From: Miltoncostaea sp050249835
GTDB lineage: Bacteria; Actinomycetota; Thermoleophilia; Miltoncostaeales; Miltoncostaeaceae
Direction of reading: 5' to 3'
DNA: 64,000 nucleotides
Assembly (NCBI GenBank): GCA_050249835.1
Contig: JBFWPT010000004.1
Span: forward strand, 84,036-148,035
Numbering within the stretch: position 1 is the first letter of the stretch; each line of letters opens with the position of its first letter. Shown here one piece after another: positions 23,965-32,910 of the stretch. The notes under the pieces were generated by a model, which did not search any database, was not told the DNA's origin, and was given only the letters and a program-made list of their open reading frames with translations. Position numbers and translations under genes: made by a program.

Positions 23965-24095
23965 GAGCCGGCGCGCCACTCTCGGTGCCCCCACGTTCCA
24001 CTTGGAACCGGATGGGGGTTCCAACCGCGACATCCCCGCAGGACGATGGGCGCCGCCGGAACCGGCGGCGCGGACCTCAGTCCGGCTGGACCCCG
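23965..24095. repeat. Tandem intergenic unit 3 of 3, entering the MscS-like gene end
   Basis: Most diverged copy. GTTCCACTTGGAACC at 23995 and GTTCCAACCGCGAC at 24018 keep the 23-nt spacing, and here TTGGAACC and GGTTCCAA can form an 8-bp hairpin. The last about 20 bases overlap the C-terminal codons of the convergent MscS-like gene. Confidence 0.7.
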
Positions 24096-24886
24096 ACCAG
24101 GGGAGGGGCCACGAGGAGATGACCGGCGCGGGTGGCGACGGCGTCGGCGAGCCAGGTGACCGCCTCCTCGCGGGCCGCGTCGCAGTCGACGACCGCGATG
24201 ATGCGGGTGATGTCGTCCTCGCCCTCGCGGCGGACGATGCGGGGCGGGGACCGCCACGGCCCGCCGGCGCCCGCCAGGGAGGCGCTCAGCTCGTAGACGA
24301 TCGCGTGGACGCGGTCGGGGTCGCGGGTGAGGATCTCCATCCGCAGGGGGCGCTGGGCTCCGGGGATCGTCCGGACTCCTGTGATGACCCCGTTGGGGAC
24401 GATCATGCGCTCCCCGTTCGGCCCGCCGAGGACCGTGGTGCGCAGCCCGACGGACACGACGGCCCCGGTGTAGCCGCTCGGCTCCAGGCGGATCGTGTCG
24501 CCGACGCCGTACTGGTCCTCGAAGAGGATGAAGAAGCCAGCGATGATGTCGACCAGCAGCCGCTGGGAGGCGAAGCCGACCAGGACGACCACGAGGGCGC
24601 TGCCCCCGATCGCCGCGAAGCCGCCGCCGCCGGCGAGGGCCGTGATGATCGCGATCGCCGCGGCGACGAGGACGAGGTAGCGGAGCCCGGTCGCCAGGGC
24701 CGTCAGCGCCGTCTGCCGCTGCCGCTGGCGCGCGTCGTCGTCGCTGCCCATGCGGCGCGACCACCGCGGGATGGCCCAGGCGATGAGCCACAGGAGGAGG
24801 GCCGCGACGCCGATGATGATCCCGACCCACACGAGCCGGGCGGGCCATCCGGACAGCCCGAAGATGGTGAGGGGGGCGAGCTGCAT
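24077..24886 (-). CDS. Small MscS-like mechanosensitive channel
   Basis: 269 residues from the second ATG (24886), set by a -10 box 7 nt upstream. Two or three membrane helices; pore-lining helix about 92-120 (AIGGSALVVVLVGFASQRLL), then the beta domain EDQYGVGDTIRLEPSGYTGA and MIVPNGVITGV. Shorter than the channel at 724-1779, with only one helix before the pore pair. Convergent with the pilus operon across the repeat cluster. Confidence 0.85.
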   Translation of the reverse strand: MQLAPLTIFGLSGWPARLVWVGIIIGVAALLLWLIAWAIPRWSRRMGSDDDARQRQRQTALTALATGLRYLVLVAAAIAIITALAGGGGFAAIGGSALVVVLVGFASQRLLVDIIAGFFILFEDQYGVGDTIRLEPSGYTGAVVSVGLRTTVLGGPNGERMIVPNGVITGVRTIPGAQRPLRMEILTRDPDRVHAIVYELSASLAGAGGPWRSPPRIVRREGEDDITRIIAVVDCDAAREEAVTWLADAVATRAGHLLVAPPLVGVQPD

Positions 24887-24893
24887 CGCCGCG

Positions 24894-24899
24894 ATTCTA
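24894..24899 (-). promoter_or_regulatory. -10 box, leaderless start at 24886
   Basis: TAGAAT on the minus strand, 7 nt from the ATG of the MscS-like gene. Confidence 0.55.
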
Positions 24900-24935
24900 G
24901 GCACGGGGATGAACCGGGCGGGCAGGCGGCTCCGT

Positions 24936-24941
24936 TAGGGT
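24936..24941 (+). promoter_or_regulatory. -10 box, leaderless start at 24948
   Basis: TAGGGT, 6 nt before the nhaA GTG; it lies 36 bases from the divergent -10 of the MscS-like gene. Confidence 0.5.
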
Positions 24942-24947
24942 CGCCCG

Positions 24948-26816
24948 GTGTCCACCTCCGCGCAGGATGGGCGCACCACCACGCGTGGGCGCGTCCTGGT
25001 GGAGCAGCTCGCCCTGCCGGCGCGCCGCTTCGTCGCCACCGAGTCCGGCTCGGCGGGCCTCCTGCTGCTGGCCACGGTCGCCGCGCTCGTCTGGGCGAAC
25101 TCCCCGTGGGGCGACACCTACGACGAGTTCTGGTCCACGGAGATCTCCATCCGGATCGGCGACCACGACCTCACGGAGGACCTCCAGCACTGGGTCAACG
25201 ACGGCCTCATGGTCTTCTTCTTCCTGGTCGTCGGCCTGGAGCTACGCCGCGAGCTGGCGATGGGGGAGCTCACCGACCGCAGCCGCCTCCGCCTGCCCGC
25301 GCTCGCGGCCCTCGCGGGGATCCTCGTGCCGGCCGTCCTCTACCTGGCGATCAACCCGTCCGGGGAGGCGGCGAACGGCTGGGGCGCCGCGATCTCCACG
25401 GACACGGCCTTCGTTCTCGGGGTGCTGGCCCTCGTCGGGCCGCGATGTCCCACCCAGCTCCGCATCTTCCTGCTGACCCTCGCCATCGCCGACGACGTCG
25501 GCGCGCTCGCGATCATCGCGGTCTTCTACTCCGACGACGTGAGCTTCGTGTGGCTGCTGGTCGCGGTCGTCTGCGTCGGCGCGATCCTGCTGCTCGCGCG
25601 CCTCCACGTCTGGCGCGGCCCCGCCTACTTCGTGGTCGGCGCGGCCCTCTGGGTGGCGATGCTCGAGTCGGGCGTCCACCCGGCCATCGCCGGCGTGGTC
25701 ATCGCCGCCTGCATCTCGGTCTACCCGCCGCGGGTGGAGGAGGTGGAGCGGGCCGCCCGCCTCGCCCGCGCCTTCCGCCAGTCCCCGGTGCCGAGCCTGG
25801 CGCGGTCGGCCAAGCTCACCATCGAGCGGGCGGTGTCGCCCAACGAGCGCCTCCAGGAGCTGCTCCACCCCTGGACGAGCTACGTGGTGGTCCCGGTGTT
25901 CGCCCTCGCCAACGCAGGGGTCCCGCTGGGGGGCGGGGCGCTCTCCGACGCGCTCACCTCGCCGGTCACGCTCGGCGTGGTCGTCGGCCTCGTGGTCGGC
26001 AAGCTCATCGGCGTCGGGGCCGTCACGCTGCTCGCGGTGCGCCTCGGCATCGGCACCCTGCCGCGCGGCCTCGCCCGCGGGGACCTGGTCGCCGGGGCGG
26101 CCCTCACCGGCATCGGCTTCACGGTCTCCCTGTTCATCGTCGACCTGGGGATCGACTCGCCCCAGCTCCAGGACGAGGCGAAGATCGGCGTCCTCGCCGG
26201 CTCGACGCTGGCCGCCCTGCTCGGCTGGGGGCTGTTCGTGGTCTCCGCCGCCCGGCAGCGCGCGCACGGCATCGTCGCCGGGCCGAGGATCCTCGACCCC
26301 CCGGTCGACCCGGAGCGCGACCACATCCGCGGCGATCCGGACGCCCCGCTGACGCTGGTGGAGTTCGCCGACTTCGAGTGCCCGTTCTGCGGGCGCGCGA
26401 CCGGGGCGATCGAGGACGTCCGCGGCGCCTTCCGCGACCAGCTCCGCTACATCGTGCGGTACCTGCCGCTCTCCGACGTGCACCCCAACGCCGAGCTCGC
26501 CGCCGAGGCGGTGGAGGCCGCCGGGGCGCAGGGGATGTTCTGGGAGATGCACGACCGCCTCTTCCAGCACCAGGACGCCCTCGGCCCGGACGACCTGGTC
26601 GGCCACGCCGAGGCGATCGGCCTCGACGTGCCGCGGTTCATCGACGAGCTCGAGAAGGGCGTCCACGGCCCGCGGGTGCGCGAGGACGTGGCGAGCGCGG
26701 AGGCGAGCGGGGTGTCCGGCACGCCGACGTTCTTCGTCAACGGCGTCCGCCACTCCGGGCCCTACGACTTCGAGACGCTCTCCCGGGCCATCCTGGCCAC
26801 CGACCCCCGCCGCTGA
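24948..26816 (+). CDS. nhaA: Na+/H+ antiporter NhaA fused to a DsbA-like thioredoxin domain
   Basis: 622 residues. Residues about 20-440 are a full NhaA: AISTDTAFVLGVLALVG and the paired Asp of the transport site in LAIADDVGALAIIA. A linker leads to a thioredoxin-fold domain (about 455-620) of the DsbA/DsbG type: FADFECPFCGRA with the redox pair Cys478-Pro-Phe-Cys481, a helical insert and the cis-Pro segment VSGTPTFFVNG. The antiporter part exchanges Na+ for H+; the fused domain would face one side of the membrane and could form or reduce disulphides. Such fusions are known in actinobacteria, but the purpose is not. Confidence 0.92.
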   Translation: MSTSAQDGRTTTRGRVLVEQLALPARRFVATESGSAGLLLLATVAALVWANSPWGDTYDEFWSTEISIRIGDHDLTEDLQHWVNDGLMVFFFLVVGLELRRELAMGELTDRSRLRLPALAALAGILVPAVLYLAINPSGEAANGWGAAISTDTAFVLGVLALVGPRCPTQLRIFLLTLAIADDVGALAIIAVFYSDDVSFVWLLVAVVCVGAILLLARLHVWRGPAYFVVGAALWVAMLESGVHPAIAGVVIAACISVYPPRVEEVERAARLARAFRQSPVPSLARSAKLTIERAVSPNERLQELLHPWTSYVVVPVFALANAGVPLGGGALSDALTSPVTLGVVVGLVVGKLIGVGAVTLLAVRLGIGTLPRGLARGDLVAGAALTGIGFTVSLFIVDLGIDSPQLQDEAKIGVLAGSTLAALLGWGLFVVSAARQRAHGIVAGPRILDPPVDPERDHIRGDPDAPLTLVEFADFECPFCGRATGAIEDVRGAFRDQLRYIVRYLPLSDVHPNAELAAEAVEAAGAQGMFWEMHDRLFQHQDALGPDDLVGHAEAIGLDVPRFIDELEKGVHGPRVREDVASAEASGVSGTPTFFVNGVRHSGPYDFETLSRAILATDPRR

Positions 26817-26823
26817 CGGAGGC

Positions 26824-27258
26824 TCAGGACCCGCCCCGGTCGTCCACGGTGAACGCCTGGACGCCCGCGATCGCGAAGACCCGCATGCCCGGCAGCACCC
26901 ACACGTGCCCGTCCTCCGGGCCGAGCGAGCGCACCGTCACCTGACCGGCCGCGAGGGCCGCGTCGATCATCGCCGCGGGCTCTCCGTCCAGCCGGGCGCG
27001 CAGGGCCTCCAGGTCGGCCATCGCGGCCCGGCGCTCGCGGGCGCCCATCGGCTCTGGGGGAGCGTCCGGGGCCGGCCGCGGAACGCGCCAGCGGTCCAGG
27101 CGCGCCTCCAGGGCCCGGTCCTCGTCGGGGCGGCGCACCGTCGCGCGCGGCGGCGCCCCCGGGGCGTCGACCGCCTGCGGAGCGGCCCGGCGCCCCCGCG
27201 AACGGCGCACCGTGCCGATCCACCTGCCGGCCTCGCGCACCCTGCCGATCACGCCCAT
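26824..27258 (-). CDS. Unknown protein, 144 residues
   Basis: ATG at 27258 with GAGGAGG 6 nt upstream. The N-terminus is basic (VREAGRWIGTVRRSRGRRAA), followed by a Pro/Arg-rich linker, a helical segment (ERRAAMADLEALRARLDGEP) and a compact C-terminal beta-like part (HVWVLPGMRVFAIAGVQAFT). I recognise no family. It is convergent with nhaA, seven bases apart, and divergent from ltrA. Confidence 0.6.
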   Translation of the reverse strand: MGVIGRVREAGRWIGTVRRSRGRRAAPQAVDAPGAPPRATVRRPDEDRALEARLDRWRVPRPAPDAPPEPMGARERRAAMADLEALRARLDGEPAAMIDAALAAGQVTVRSLGPEDGHVWVLPGMRVFAIAGVQAFTVDDRGGS

Positions 27259-27359
27259 CGGTGTCCTCCTCACGCGCCCTCCCGGGGAGATTCGTCGCCG
27301 GTGGTGGTCGTCCTCGCGGTGGGCGAGAATCCCGCATCCGGCGGATCGGGGAGGCGACG

Positions 27360-28568
27360 GTGGCGCAGGCGGTGACGGAGCTGGAGGGGGCCCGGTGGTT
27401 CCGGCGCCACGAGGGGGGCGAGGAGCAGAAGGCCACCACGCTCGAGCTGTTCTTCGACCTGGTGTTCGTCTTCGCGATCACCCAGATCTCGCACCTGCTG
27501 CTCGTCCACCTCACGTGGACCGGCGCGGGGCAGGCGCTGTTCGTCCTGCTGATCGTGTGGTGGGCGTGGACCTACACCACCTGGATGGCGAACTTCATGG
27601 ACCCCGACGAGACGGCCGTCCGGGTGCTGCTGCTCGCGGTGATGCTCGCGAGCCTCCTCATGTCGATCGCCATCCCGGAGGCCTTCGGCGACCGCGCCCT
27701 CCTGTTCGCGGGCGCGTACGTGGCGCTGCAGGTGGTCCGCAACCTGTTCATCACCACGGCCTGCCCGCCGGGCTCGCGAATCCGCGGCAACTTCTCCGCG
27801 ATCCTCGTCTGGTCGGTCGTCTCGGGCGCGGTCTACATCACCGGCGCGTTCCTCGACGGCGAGGCCCGGGTGCTCGTCTGGATCGCCGCCCTCCTCATCG
27901 ACGTGGGCGGCCCCGCCGCGCGCTACTGGGTGCCCGGCATGCCCCGGGTGGTCACCGACGACTGGCGCATCGACACCGGGCACTTCTCGGAGCGCTTCCA
28001 GCTCTTCGTCATCGTCGCCCTCGGCGAGAGCATCGTGCTCACGGGGGCGACCGCGTCGGGCCTGGAGATGGACCTGGCCCGCGTCACCGCGATCGCGGTC
28101 GCGTTCATCGGGTCGGCCGCCCTCTGGTGGCTCTACTTCAACGCCACCGCCCGCATCGCGGGGCGCATCCTGGCGGGGTCCGAGGACCCGGGGCGGCTGG
28201 CCCGGGACGCATACACCTACCTCCACGTCCCGATCGTCGCGGGCATCATCGTCACGGCGGTGGGGGACGAGCTGGTCATCGCCCACCCGGGCGCCACGCT
28301 GCACGGACCCGAGCTCATCGCCCTGGCGGCGGGCCCGGCCCTGTACCTCGTCGGCCACCTGCTGTTCCGGCTGCGCATGGCGGGCTCCATCTCGGTGCGG
28401 CGCCTGGTCGCCGTGGTCGTCATCGCCCTGCTCGGGGTGGCCGGGCTCTGGATGCCCGCGCTGCTCGTGGCGAGCCTCATGACGGCCGTCCTCGTCGCCG
28501 TGATCGCGGGCGACCTGATGGCGGCCATGCGCCGCGGCGGCGCGGCGGGAGAGGCGGCGGCCGCCTGA
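27360..28568 (+). CDS. ltrA: Low-temperature-requirement protein A (LtrA family)
   Basis: 402 residues; GTG start with GGGGAGG upstream. About twelve membrane helices with the family signatures TTLELFFDLVFVFAITQ near the N-terminus, WWAWTYTTWMANF, and HFSERFQLFVIVALGESIV in the middle. The family was named from a Listeria cold-sensitive mutant; the transported substrate is unknown. It ends 31 bases before aroC but a separate promoter precedes aroC. Confidence 0.88.
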   Translation: MAQAVTELEGARWFRRHEGGEEQKATTLELFFDLVFVFAITQISHLLLVHLTWTGAGQALFVLLIVWWAWTYTTWMANFMDPDETAVRVLLLAVMLASLLMSIAIPEAFGDRALLFAGAYVALQVVRNLFITTACPPGSRIRGNFSAILVWSVVSGAVYITGAFLDGEARVLVWIAALLIDVGGPAARYWVPGMPRVVTDDWRIDTGHFSERFQLFVIVALGESIVLTGATASGLEMDLARVTAIAVAFIGSAALWWLYFNATARIAGRILAGSEDPGRLARDAYTYLHVPIVAGIIVTAVGDELVIAHPGATLHGPELIALAAGPALYLVGHLLFRLRMAGSISVRRLVAVVVIALLGVAGLWMPALLVASLMTAVLVAVIAGDLMAAMRRGGAAGEAAAA

Positions 28569-28584
28569 GGGGCCGCGACTGCTC

Positions 28585-28590
28585 TACACT
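28585..28590 (+). promoter_or_regulatory. -10 box of the aroC operon, leaderless start at 28600
   Basis: TACACT, 9 nt before the aroC GTG; it should drive the tightly packed run of genes up to 38471. Confidence 0.55.
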
Positions 28591-28599
28591 CTCCGACCC

Positions 28600-29763
28600 G
28601 TGGCACTGACCTACCGCACAGCCGGGGAGTCCCACGGCCCCGCGCTCGTCGCGATGGTCGAGGGCCTGCCCGCCGGCCTCCCCCTCGTGCCTGAGGACAT
28701 CGACGACGACCTCGCCCGCCGGCAGCTCGGCTACGGGCGCGGCGGCCGGATGAAGATCGAGACGGACCGCGTGCAGGTGAAGTCCGGCCTGCGGCACGGC
28801 CGCACGATCGGCAGCCCGCTCACGCTCGAGATCACGAACCTCGACTTCCCCAAGTGGTCCGCCGACCGCATGGCCATCTGGGAGGAGCACGAGGAGGTCG
28901 AGCCCATCACGCTCCCGCGCCCCGGCCACGCCGACCTCGCGGGCATGCTCAAGTACGGCACCGACGACCTGCGGCCGATCCTGGAGCGGGCGAGCGCCCG
29001 CGAGACGGCGGCCCGCGTCGCCGCGGGCGGGGTCGCGAAGGCGCTCCTGCGCCGCTACGGCACCGAGATCCGCTCCCACGTCGTGCGGATCGGCCCCGAG
29101 GCGGTCCCGCTGCGCGACGACCTGGCCCTCGCCGACTTCGAGGGCGTGGACGAGAGCCCGGTGCGCTGCCTCGACCCCGAGGCCTCCGAGCGCATGAAGG
29201 CTGCGATCAAGGCGGCGGGCCAGGACCACAACACGCTCGGCGGCATCTTCGAGGTCTGGGCCTTCGACCCGCTCCCGGGGCTCGGCTCGCACGTGAGCGG
29301 CGACGTCCGCCTGGACGGCCGCATCGGGCAGGCCTTCATGGGCATCCAGGCGATCAAGGGCGTCGAGATCGGCGCCGGCTTCGAGCTGGGGACGCTGCCG
29401 GGCAGCGAGGCCCACGACGAGATCTTCCACGACCCCGGGCGCGGGTTCTTCCGCCGCACCAACCGCTCCGGCGGCATCGAGGGCGGCATGACCCACGGGG
29501 GCGCCCCGGTCGTCATCCGGGCGGTCATGAAGCCGATCAGCACCCTCACCCGGCCGCTGGCCTCGGTCGACGTCGCCACCAAGGAGCCGCGCAAGGCGTT
29601 CAAGGAGCGCTCCGACATCTGCGCGGTCCCGGCCGCGGCGGTCGTCGGCGAGGCCGCCCTCGCGTTCGTGCTGGCCCAGGCGCTGCTGGACAAGTTCGGG
29701 GGCGACTCGGTCGCGCACCTCGACGCGGCCGTCGAGCGCTACCGGGTCGAGATCTCCGGGTAG
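28600..29763 (+). CDS. aroC: Chorismate synthase
   Basis: 387 residues. Family signatures TAGESHGPALVAMVEGLPAG (signature 1), RASARETAARVAAGGVAKAL (signature 2 region) and FRRTNRSGGIEGGMTHGG with MKPISTL (signature 3). It needs reduced FMN and converts EPSP to chorismate, the last shikimate step. First gene of a long operon that also carries aroK, aroB and aroQ. Confidence 0.96.
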   Translation: MALTYRTAGESHGPALVAMVEGLPAGLPLVPEDIDDDLARRQLGYGRGGRMKIETDRVQVKSGLRHGRTIGSPLTLEITNLDFPKWSADRMAIWEEHEEVEPITLPRPGHADLAGMLKYGTDDLRPILERASARETAARVAAGGVAKALLRRYGTEIRSHVVRIGPEAVPLRDDLALADFEGVDESPVRCLDPEASERMKAAIKAAGQDHNTLGGIFEVWAFDPLPGLGSHVSGDVRLDGRIGQAFMGIQAIKGVEIGAGFELGTLPGSEAHDEIFHDPGRGFFRRTNRSGGIEGGMTHGGAPVVIRAVMKPISTLTRPLASVDVATKEPRKAFKERSDICAVPAAAVVGEAALAFVLAQALLDKFGGDSVAHLDAAVERYRVEISG

Positions 29764-29768
29764 CGCCA

Positions 29769-30287
29769 GTGTCGCGCTGGCTCGTCCTCTCCGGCTACAT
29801 GGGGGCCGGCAAGACCTCGGTGGGGCGCCGGGTCGCGAACCGGCTCGGCCGCGACTTCGTGGACGCGGACGCCGTGATCGAGGAGACGGCGGGGATGGAC
29901 ATCCCGGCGATCTTCTCCAAGCGCGGCGAGCTCTGGTTCCGCCGCACGGAGGAGACCGTCATCCGGGAGATCCTGGCCGGGGAGCCGGGCGTGCTGGCCC
30001 TGGGCGGCGGGGCGCTGGAGAGCGACCGCACCCGCGGGCTGGTGACGCGGACGGCCGACGTGGTGTGGCTGCGGGCCTCGGTCGACGTGGCCTGGGCGCG
30101 CGTGGAGGGGTCCGGCCGGCCGCTCGCCGGGGACAAGGCGCGCTTCGCCCGCCGGGCCGCCCAGCGCGAGGAGAACTACCGCGCGGCCGCGGGCATCGAG
30201 GTGGACGCCGACGGCCCCGCCGACGACGTGGCGGCGCGCGTGGCCGCCTGGGCGTCGGCCCGCGCGGACGCGGGGGCCGAGGAGTGA
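29769..30287 (+). CDS. aroK: Shikimate kinase
   Basis: 172 residues; GTG start. Walker A GYMGAGKTSVGRR (about 9-21), the shikimate-binding DADAVIEE and FRRTEE region, and the GGGAL loop. It phosphorylates shikimate with ATP. Overlaps aroB by 4 nt (GTGA). Confidence 0.93.
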   Translation: MSRWLVLSGYMGAGKTSVGRRVANRLGRDFVDADAVIEETAGMDIPAIFSKRGELWFRRTEETVIREILAGEPGVLALGGGALESDRTRGLVTRTADVVWLRASVDVAWARVEGSGRPLAGDKARFARRAAQREENYRAAAGIEVDADGPADDVAARVAAWASARADAGAEE

Positions 30288-31381
30288 CCGCCGCGGCCCT
30301 GGAGCCGGCCCTCTGGGCCGAGATCGGCGCGACCCGTTACCCGCTGCACCTGGGCCCCGGGCTCATCGACCGCCTCGGCGAGGTGTGGCGCGACGAGCGC
30401 CCCGGCGGCGCGGCCCTGCTCGTGAGCGACGGCAACATCCCGGAGCTGGCGCGGCGTGCCCGGGCGGCCCTGCAGGATCGCGGCGTGCGCGTCATCACGG
30501 CAAGCGTCCCGCCCGGCGAGGCGTCCAAGTCGCTGGACCAGGTGGAGCGGCTCTGCCGTGTGGCGGCCGAGGCCGGCATCCGCCGCGCCGACGCCGTGGT
30601 GGCCCTCGGCGGAGGGGTGGTGGGGGACCTGGCCGGCTTCGTGGCCGCGAGCTACCAGCGCGGCGTGCGCCTGGTCCACGTGCCGACGACGCTGCTGGCG
30701 ATGGTCGACTCCGCCGTCGGCGGCAAGACCGGCGTCGACCTGCCGGAGGGCAAGAACTACGTCGGCGCCATCTGGCAGCCGGAGCTGGTCGTGATGGACA
30801 CGGAGGCGCTCGCCACCCTGCCGGCGCGCCAGCTCTCCTGCGGGTTCGCCGAGGTCGTCAAGTACGGCCTCCTGGACGGCGGCGGGCTGTTCGAGGTCGT
30901 GGACGGCTGGCCGGCCCTGCCCGGCCCCGCCGACGCGCTCGCGGCGCTCATCCGCCGCTGCGTGGACCACAAGCTCGGCGTCGTCGCCGAGGACGAGCGC
31001 GAGACCGGGCTGCGCGCGTCCCTCAACCTCGGCCACACCGTCGGCCACGGCATCGAGGCGGCCGCCGGCTACGACCGCTACCAGCACGGCGAGGCGATCT
31101 CGCTCGGCCTGCTCGCCGCGCTGCGGCTGTCCGAGCGGTACGCGGGCCTGGACCCGTCGTGGCGGGACCGGACGGCGGCCGTGCTGGAGCGCCACGGCCT
31201 GCCGGTGCGGCTCGACCGCGAGGTACGCACCGATGAGATCCTGGAGGCCATGACCCGGGACAAGAAGGCCGAGGCGGGCGCGCTCAACATGATCCTGATC
31301 GGCGCGCCGGGCGACATCCGCCTGCGGCAGAGGCCGGAGCACGCCGACGTGGTCGCCGCCATCGAGGAGCTGCGCGCGTGA
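30284..31381 (+). CDS. aroB: 3-dehydroquinate synthase
   Basis: 365 residues. Landmarks: VVALGGGVVGDLAGFVAASY (NAD-binding), VPTTLLAMVDSAVGGKTGVD, FAEVVKYGLL, and LNLGHTVGHGIEA plus HGEAISLG carrying zinc-binding His residues. It converts DAHP to 3-dehydroquinate. Four-nucleotide overlaps on both sides. Confidence 0.95.
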   Translation: MTAAALEPALWAEIGATRYPLHLGPGLIDRLGEVWRDERPGGAALLVSDGNIPELARRARAALQDRGVRVITASVPPGEASKSLDQVERLCRVAAEAGIRRADAVVALGGGVVGDLAGFVAASYQRGVRLVHVPTTLLAMVDSAVGGKTGVDLPEGKNYVGAIWQPELVVMDTEALATLPARQLSCGFAEVVKYGLLDGGGLFEVVDGWPALPGPADALAALIRRCVDHKLGVVAEDERETGLRASLNLGHTVGHGIEAAAGYDRYQHGEAISLGLLAALRLSERYAGLDPSWRDRTAAVLERHGLPVRLDREVRTDEILEAMTRDKKAEAGALNMILIGAPGDIRLRQRPEHADVVAAIEELRA

Positions 31382-31818
31382 GCGCCCTGAGGATCGCCCT
31401 GCTGCACGGCCCCAACCTGGACCAGCTCGGCCGCCGGCCGTCGGCCCACTACGGCACGCTCACCCTGCGCGAGCTGGAGGACCGCGTGCGCGGGTGGGGC
31501 GCCGAGCGCGGCATGGCCGTCGCCTGCTTCCAGACGAACCACGAGGGCGCCTTCCTGGAGCACGTCCACGGCCTGGCCGGCGTGGTGGACGGCGCGGTCG
31601 TCAACCCCGGCGCGTGGACCCACTACCAGTGGTCGATCCGCGACGCGCTGGAGATCATGGGCGCCCCGTTCGTCGAGGTGCACCTCTCCGACGTGGAGGC
31701 CCGCGAACCCCACCGGCGGGTGTCCGTCGTGCGCGACATCGCCTCCCACGCGGTCTGGGGCAAGGGCCCGGACGGGTACCGCGACGCGCTGGACCACCTC
31801 GCCGGGCTGCTCGCATGA
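31378..31818 (+). CDS. aroQ: 3-dehydroquinate dehydratase, type II
   Basis: 146 residues. Type II landmarks: LLHGPNLDQLGRRPSAHYG, CFQTNHEGAFLEHVH, VVNPGAWTHYQWSIRDAL and FVEVHLSDVEAREPHRRVS, with the active-site Tyr and His in place. The usual GPNLN is GPNLD here. It dehydrates 3-dehydroquinate to 3-dehydroshikimate. Confidence 0.93.
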   Translation: MSALRIALLHGPNLDQLGRRPSAHYGTLTLRELEDRVRGWGAERGMAVACFQTNHEGAFLEHVHGLAGVVDGAVVNPGAWTHYQWSIRDALEIMGAPFVEVHLSDVEAREPHRRVSVVRDIASHAVWGKGPDGYRDALDHLAGLLA

Positions 31819-32900
31819 GCGCCCGGGAGGCGGCGCGGCAGGAGCGGCTGCTGGCGGCCCTGGAGGAGCGCGGCATCGGGGCCATGCTGGTCACCGAGCA
31901 GGCCAACGTGCGCTACCTCACCGGCTACGTGGGCTCGAACGGCATCGCGCTCGTCGGCGCGGCCGGCAGCGTGCTGGTCACGGACTCGCGGTACGCCGTC
32001 TCGGCGCGGGCCCAGGTGCAGGACGCCGAGGTCGTCATCGGCGGCCGCGACCTGCTGGCCGACGTCGCCGCGCGGGCGCGCGACCTGGCGGGGGCCGGCC
32101 CGGTGGGGATCGAGGCCGACACCGTCACCCTGACGCGCCACGCGCGCCTGGCCGAGTTGCTCGGCGACACGCCGATGGAGCAGACGCGCGGCCTGGTGGA
32201 GGAGCTGCGCGAGGTCAAGGACCCCGGCGAGGTGGAGGCGATGCGCCGCGCGGCGCGCGCGGTCGACCGGGCCCTGGAGGCCGTCCTGGCGGGCGGCATC
32301 GTGGGCCGGACCGAGGCCGAGGTGGCCTTCGCGCTGCACGGGGCGATGCTCGCCGAGGGGGCCGAGGGCCCGAGCTTCGAGACGATCGTGGCCTCCGGGC
32401 CGCGGGGCGCGCGGCCGCATCACGTGCCCGGCCCGGACCGGGTGCCGCCGGACACGCTGGTCGTCATCGACCTGGGTGCGGTGGTGGACGGGTACTGCAG
32501 CGACATGACCCGCACCGTCGCCACCGGGGACCTCACGCCGCGCCTGTCCGAGATCCACGAGGTCTGCCTGGCCGCCCAGCAGGCGGCGCTCGAGGCCGCC
32601 CGGCCGGGCATGGAGGTGCGCGAGCTGGACGCCGTCGCCCGCACGCACATCGCCGACGCCGGGTACGGTGAGCACTTCGGGCACGGCCTCGGCCACGGGG
32701 TGGGGCTCGCCATCCACGAGCGCCCGGGGGTGCGGCCCGAGGGCGCCGGCACGCTGCGCGCCGGGATGGCGATCACCATCGAGCCCGGGATCTACATCGA
32801 GGGGGAGGGCGGGGTCCGCATCGAGGACCTCGTGGTGCTCGGAGACGAGGCCACGGACGTGCTCTCCACCTCGCCGAAGGAGCTGAGGAGAGTCGAGTGA
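31815..32900 (+). CDS. pepQ: Xaa-Pro aminopeptidase / proline dipeptidase (M24B)
   Basis: 361 residues; ATG overlapping the aroQ stop. N-terminal creatinase-like domain (about 1-125) and C-terminal pita-bread domain. The five metal ligands are visible: IDLGAVVDGYCSDMTR (two Asp), HGLGHGVGLAIHE (His), TIEPGIYI (Glu) and RIEDLVV (Glu). It removes N-terminal residues in front of Pro. The aroQ-pepQ-efp order is widespread in Gram-positive phyla. Confidence 0.9.
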   Translation: MSAREAARQERLLAALEERGIGAMLVTEQANVRYLTGYVGSNGIALVGAAGSVLVTDSRYAVSARAQVQDAEVVIGGRDLLADVAARARDLAGAGPVGIEADTVTLTRHARLAELLGDTPMEQTRGLVEELREVKDPGEVEAMRRAARAVDRALEAVLAGGIVGRTEAEVAFALHGAMLAEGAEGPSFETIVASGPRGARPHHVPGPDRVPPDTLVVIDLGAVVDGYCSDMTRTVATGDLTPRLSEIHEVCLAAQQAALEAARPGMEVRELDAVARTHIADAGYGEHFGHGLGHGVGLAIHERPGVRPEGAGTLRAGMAITIEPGIYIEGEGGVRIEDLVVLGDEATDVLSTSPKELRRVE

Positions 32901-32910
32901 GGGGGCACCG

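Noticed and set aside
23638..24033. Antisense ORF through the tandem intergenic units with repeated SRLEPPSGSKWN-type words
   Set aside because: The repeated words come from the DNA repeat and appear in different frames in each unit; no ribosome-binding site and no independent coding support.
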